From positions 1 through 7,236 of the forward strand of contig VERS01000098.1 in the NCBI GenBank assembly GCA_018882545.1: a DNA stretch of 7,236 nucleotides. Reading direction: 5' to 3'. Source of the DNA: Mycobacterium sp. (GTDB taxonomy: Bacteria > Actinomycetota > Actinomycetes > Mycobacteriales > Mycobacteriaceae). Shown here piece after piece: positions 4,792 to 7,236 of the stretch (position 1 is the stretch's first letter; every line of letters starts with the position of its first letter). The translations under genes were made by a program, and so were the position numbers. The notes below the pieces were generated by a model. That model was not told where the DNA came from and searched no databases. It worked only from the letters and a program-made list of their open reading frames with translations.

Positions 4792-4797
4792 TAGGCT
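4792..4797 (+). promoter_or_regulatory. -10 element for a leaderless DUF4328 transcript
   Basis: TAGGCT fits the mycobacterial TANNNT -10 and ends exactly 7 bp before the GTG start at 4805. In mycobacteria that spacing puts the transcription start on the first base of the start codon. No Shine-Dalgarno sequence is present before the GTG, which agrees with leaderless initiation. Confidence 0.55.
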
Positions 4798-4804
4798 GGT
4801 CTGC

Positions 4805-5920
4805 GTGATTCAGGTGTGCTCCCGGTGCGGGACGCGGTGGAACGTGCGCGACCGCCAGCGTGGCTGGTGTCCGCGCTGTCAGGGCTCGCTGCATGCGCCC
4901 TCGGGTGTGCCGACCGTCCAACCCGCCGGCGGGCCGCCGACCGCGTCGCTCCGGACGGCTTCAGCCCCGCCGCGGCCACCGGCCGGGTTTCGGTGGATTG
5001 CGGTGCGACCCGGTCCACCTCCGCCGCCCCGGCCGCGCCGCCGCCCGCTGGGGCCCACCCCGCGCTACCACAGCATTCCCCGATGGGGTCTGATCGATCC
5101 GATCGCCCTGCCCGCCGCCGCCGATGCGCGCGCCCAGACCAAGCCCGCCTCCGCGACCGTGGCCAGAACCGTATTGATCGGCGCCGCTGTGGTGCTCGCC
5201 GCGGCCGCCGCAGTCCATCTCGTCCGGTACCTGCTGCTGCTGATCAACCGCACCACGCTGCTGCCCCCTTTCGTAGCCCTGGGTTCGTTGTTGGCGGGGG
5301 TTCTGGTCAGCCTGGCGGCCATCGTTGCGGTGATCGGTGCCGCGGTCGTCCTGACCTCCTGGCTGATCGGTCGTCGCGCCGCCGCCTTCGCAGCGCACGG
5401 CCAGGACGACCCGCGTCCTGCGTGGGTGGTGTGGGCCGGTTGCCTGGTCCCGTTCATCAACCTGGTGTGGGCGCCGATCTTCGTCCTGGAGTTGGCCTAC
5501 GCCGAGCGCTGTCAGGCCCGTCAACGCGGCCCCGTCGCCCTCTGGTGGATCGCCTGGGTGGTCACCTACCTCGTCTGCGGTTGGGCCATCTGGACCAGTC
5601 GCGCGACCGACGCGCAGGGCGTCGCGGACAACACGGTGACGATGATCATCGCCTACCTGGCGGGTCTGGCCGTCCTGGTGCTGCTGTGGCGGGTGTTCGA
5701 CGGGTTTGTTCGCAAACCGATAGACCGTCCGGTGCACCGGTGGGTCGTCGTTGCCCAAGACCGTGCCCAAGACCGCGCCGATGAGGAGTCCCCGGCCACC
5801 GGAGACCACGCCGCCGACGATCTCGCCGATGACGACGCCGCCGGCGACTCCGCCGCGGAGGACGCGGAGCCGTCCCGGCAGTCGGTTGTTGAGTCCAGGG
5901 ACCGGGAACCGGCAGCATAG
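4805..5920 (+). CDS. DUF4328 zinc-ribbon membrane protein (Rv3843c-like)
   Basis: This 371-residue protein opens with a four-cysteine zinc ribbon, CSRCG (Cys5, Cys8) and CPRC (Cys22, Cys25). A Pro/Arg-rich linker follows (about 40-90) with FRWIAVRPG and PLGPTPRY. A polytopic region then has hydrophobic segments near 120-140, 155-185, 204-230, 245-262 and 278-297, containing the DUF4328-like stretch from WLIGRRAAAFA to LVWAPIFVLELA. After VFDGFVRKPIDRPVHRW comes an acidic, Ala/Asp-rich tail (about 318-371) including an AQDRAQDR duplication. The M. tuberculosis counterpart is a conserved transmembrane protein next to glpQ1; its function is not known to me. I chose the GTG at 4805 because the zinc ribbon begins there and the -10 element is placed for a leaderless message. 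The frame upstream runs through palindromes and DnaA boxes and is not coding. The glpQ1 ATG follows after 4 bp. Confidence 0.88.
   Translation: MIQVCSRCGTRWNVRDRQRGWCPRCQGSLHAPSGVPTVQPAGGPPTASLRTASAPPRPPAGFRWIAVRPGPPPPPRPRRRPLGPTPRYHSIPRWGLIDPIALPAAADARAQTKPASATVARTVLIGAAVVLAAAAAVHLVRYLLLLINRTTLLPPFVALGSLLAGVLVSLAAIVAVIGAAVVLTSWLIGRRAAAFAAHGQDDPRPAWVVWAGCLVPFINLVWAPIFVLELAYAERCQARQRGPVALWWIAWVVTYLVCGWAIWTSRATDAQGVADNTVTMIIAYLAGLAVLVLLWRVFDGFVRKPIDRPVHRWVVVAQDRAQDRADEESPATGDHAADDLADDDAAGDSAAEDAEPSRQSVVESRDREPAA
5752..5775 (+). repeat. Exact 12-bp tandem duplication inside the DUF4328 gene
   Basis: TGCCCAAGACCG is present twice head to tail (5752-5763, 5764-5775). It is in frame and adds AQDR once more at the start of the acidic tail. 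It looks like a recent slippage event in a length-tolerant region. Confidence 0.7.
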
Positions 5921-5927
5921 GCCTATG
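5916..5927. repeat. 12-bp perfect palindrome joining the DUF4328 stop and glpQ1 start
   Basis: CATAGGCCTATG is fully self-complementary. It contains the TAG stop of the upstream gene and the ATG start of glpQ1. In the mRNA it could fold over the glpQ1 start codon, which also lacks a strong ribosome site. Confidence 0.5.
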
Positions 5928-6746
5928 TCGCCGGTGGCCGAACCGCAGGGGGAGCGCCCCTTCGTCGTCGCCCATCGCGGCGCGTCTGCTGACCGGCCCG
6001 AGCACACCCTCGCCGCCTACGAGTTGGCGCTGCAGGAGGGTGCCGACGGTGTCGAGTGCGATGTGCGACTCACCCGCGACGGTCATCTTGTCTGCGTCCA
6101 CGACCGCCGAGTGGACCGTACTTCAACCGGCACCGGCCTGGTCAGTGATATGACCCTGGAGCAGTTGCGTGAATTAGACTGGGGCACATGGCATTCCAGT
6201 ACCTCAGCCGTCGAGGGCGTTGGTGATACCGGACTACTGACACTCGACGATCTGCTGACATTGGTGTTGGACTGGAAGCGGCCGGTCAAGGTGTTCATCG
6301 AGACCAAGCATCCGGTGCGCTACGGGGCGTTGGTGGAGAGCAAGGTGTTGGCGCTGTTGAACCGCTACGGCCTGGCCTCGCCGGCTTCGGCGGACCTGTC
6401 CCGGGCGGTGGTGATGTCGTTCTCCGCCGCCGCGGTATGGCGAGTCCGCCGCGCCGCCCCCCTGCTGCCGACCGTTCTGCTCGGGGAGACCTCCCGCTAC
6501 CTCGGCGGCGGGGCAGCCACCACGGTGGGGGCCACCGCCGTCGGCCCCTCGATCGCCACCCTGCGGGAGCACCCCGAACTTGTCGACCGGGCCGCCGCAC
6601 AGGGCCGGGCCATGTACTGCTGGACCGTCGACCACTTCGAGGACGTCGAGTTCTGCCGTGACGTCGGCGTGGGCTGGATCGCCACCAACCATCCGGGGCG
6701 GACCAGGACATGGCTGGAGAACGGGTTGACCGGCAACCGGGCCTGA
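5925..6746 (+). CDS. glpQ1: Glycerophosphodiester phosphodiesterase GlpQ1
   Basis: This 273-residue enzyme hydrolyses glycerophosphodiesters to glycerol-3-phosphate and an alcohol, recycling phospholipid head groups. The GDPD-family TIM-barrel motifs are all visible: VVAHRGAS with catalytic His17 and Arg18, RPEHTLAAY with Glu26, ADGVECDVRLT with metal ligands Glu44 and Asp46, VCVHDR with catalytic His59, and VFIETKHP with Glu126 and Lys128. Late motifs include YCWTVD (Trp233) and IATNHPGR. The product is colinear with Rv3842c. There is no signal peptide, so a cytoplasmic location is expected. The ATG at 5925 lies 4 bp after the DUF4328 stop, so the two form an operon and glpQ1 probably depends on translational coupling, since only a weak GGGAAC lies upstream. 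Its stop is 4 bp from the stop of the convergent LCP gene. Confidence 0.95.
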   Translation: MSPVAEPQGERPFVVAHRGASADRPEHTLAAYELALQEGADGVECDVRLTRDGHLVCVHDRRVDRTSTGTGLVSDMTLEQLRELDWGTWHSSTSAVEGVGDTGLLTLDDLLTLVLDWKRPVKVFIETKHPVRYGALVESKVLALLNRYGLASPASADLSRAVVMSFSAAAVWRVRRAAPLLPTVLLGETSRYLGGGAATTVGATAVGPSIATLREHPELVDRAAAQGRAMYCWTVDHFEDVEFCRDVGVGWIATNHPGRTRTWLENGLTGNRA

Positions 6747-6755
6747 ATAGTCAGG
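6742..6755. repeat. Small dyad bridging two convergent stop codons
   Basis: CCTGA-ATAG-TCAGG has 5-bp arms and a 4-bp centre, and contains the glpQ1 TGA and the complement of the LCP gene TGA. It could be a minimal bidirectional stem, but it is short and lacks T-runs. Confidence 0.3.
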
Positions 6756-7236
6756 GCTGGCTGTCGATGACCTGCTGGGGGACCGTCGCGTCGCTGCGCA
6801 GCGCATCGAAGAGCGCAGCGGCTGTCGTCGCGTCCCAGATCACCACATCGCCGGACTCGTTGCCGGTGAATTCCCCGATCGGGACGGTGACCGTGGTCGG
6901 TGCACCGCGCAGTGCCCAGGCCAGCCGGCCCAGACTCCAGACGTGGGCGCCGTCGTTGACAGTCAGGGCGGCCAGCACTGCCCGCGGCACCGCGTACCAC
7001 CGCCACGGGTTGAGCCACACCGCCGGGCTGACCGCGCGCCGGAGCATCGCCGACATGAACTCGCGTTGATGCGACATCCGGTCCAGGTCGGCGCGCGGGG
7101 TCGCACGGGAGCGAACGTAACCGAGGGCTTTGGGCCCGTCGAGTACCTGGCATCCGGCCGGAAGGTCGATGCCGGCCAAGGGGTCGTTGACCGGGTCAGG
7201 CGGACACATGGTGACTCCGCCGAGGGCGTCTACGAC
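6751..7236 (-). CDS. LytR-CpsA-Psr (LCP) family protein, C-terminal part (Rv3840-like; cut by the window edge)
   Basis: The frame is open through the right edge, leaving 161 residues. It begins within VVDALGGVTMCPPDPVNDP and continues through GIDLPAGCQVLDGPKALGYVRSR and ADLDRMSHQREFM. This is the classical C-terminal half of the LCP catalytic domain, with the pyrophosphate-binding Arg residues of the RSR-x-R-x-DL-x-R block present. LCP proteins attach polymers to the cell wall, in mycobacteria arabinogalactan to peptidoglycan; older annotations call them transcriptional regulators. After the domain there are about 75 further residues and no LytR_C domain is evident. The ATG at 7209 is internal, not the start. 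The gene converges on glpQ1 with 4 bp between the stops. In M. tuberculosis bfrB separates the corresponding genes; here it is missing. Confidence 0.88.
   Translation of the reverse strand, partial: VVDALGGVTMCPPDPVNDPLAGIDLPAGCQVLDGPKALGYVRSRATPRADLDRMSHQREFMSAMLRRAVSPAVWLNPWRWYAVPRAVLAALTVNDGAHVWSLGRLAWALRGAPTTVTVPIGEFTGNESGDVVIWDATTAAALFDALRSDATVPQQVIDSQP

Larger units (their letters stand above)
4297..4804. other. Divergent intergenic region dense in DnaA-like boxes and palindromes
   Basis: These 508 bp separate the sodA-side transcription unit (minus) from the DUF4328-glpQ1 unit (plus). I see no supported gene. The region contains a minus-strand promoter (4369-4398), four DnaA-box-like 9-mers (4496-4595), two GCAC-N3-GTGC dyads (4631-4641, 4660-4670), two long perfect palindromes (4710-4723, 4731-4746), a 9-bp inverted repeat (4749-4786) and a plus-strand -10 element (4792-4797). 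Confidence 0.7.

Noticed and set aside
4961..6101. Minus-strand frames of 348 and 151 residues opposite DUF4328/glpQ1
   Set aside because: They are antisense shadows rich in Gly/Arg/Gln, with no start signals; the sense-strand genes carry clear motifs.
1..7236. tRNA, rRNA, CRISPR array or insertion sequence
   Set aside because: I found no T-arm-like motif with a matching acceptor stem, no regularly spaced repeats and no transposase motifs or terminal inverted repeats in the window.

Overview
The window looks like a chromosomal segment of a mycobacterium, most likely a Mycolicibacterium-type rapid grower. The evidence is the high-GC coding, the GTG/TTG starts, and a gene block matching the Mycobacterium tuberculosis Rv3840-Rv3849 neighbourhood. 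Read on the minus strand, the recognisable order is LCP-family protein (Rv3840-like, cut by the right edge), glpQ1 (Rv3842c), DUF4328 zinc-ribbon membrane protein (Rv3843c), sodA (Rv3846), a conserved protein (Rv3847-like) and espR (Rv3849). From memory of the M. tuberculosis map, bfrB (Rv3841) and Rv3848 would also lie in this interval, and neither is visible here.

Layout. 1-1877 (+) is an apparent three-gene operon: the tail of an unrecognised Ala/Pro-rich protein with a membrane segment, an ImmA/IrrE-type HEXXH metallopeptidase, and a seven-TM protein resembling the MAB_1171c putative-transporter family, whose TTG start overlaps the protease stop. This operon converges on espR (minus) with only 5 bp between the stop codons. 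Bases 2282-2673 are a non-coding espR upstream region holding a candidate promoter, several TTTGC EspR-like half-sites and dyads. Then follow the Rv3847-like gene, sodA, and an easily overlooked 49-residue membrane protein upstream of sodA, all on the minus strand.

Bases 4297-4804 form a divergent intergenic region unusually dense in structure. It holds a sigma70-like promoter firing toward sodA, four DnaA-box-like 9-mers (three packed into 30 bp), two GCAC-N3-GTGC dyads, perfect 14-bp and 16-bp palindromes, a 9-bp inverted repeat, and a -10 element placed exactly for a leaderless mRNA of the DUF4328 gene. That gene is followed after 4 bp by glpQ1, which converges on the LCP gene.

Two parts deserve most attention. 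One is the EspR-adjacent protease/membrane-protein module, which has the architecture of a protease-controlled XRE-regulator system. The other is the DnaA-box/palindrome-rich region upstream of the DUF4328-glpQ1 pair. SodA also carries Gln145, the M. leprae-like residue, instead of the His of M. tuberculosis FeSOD.
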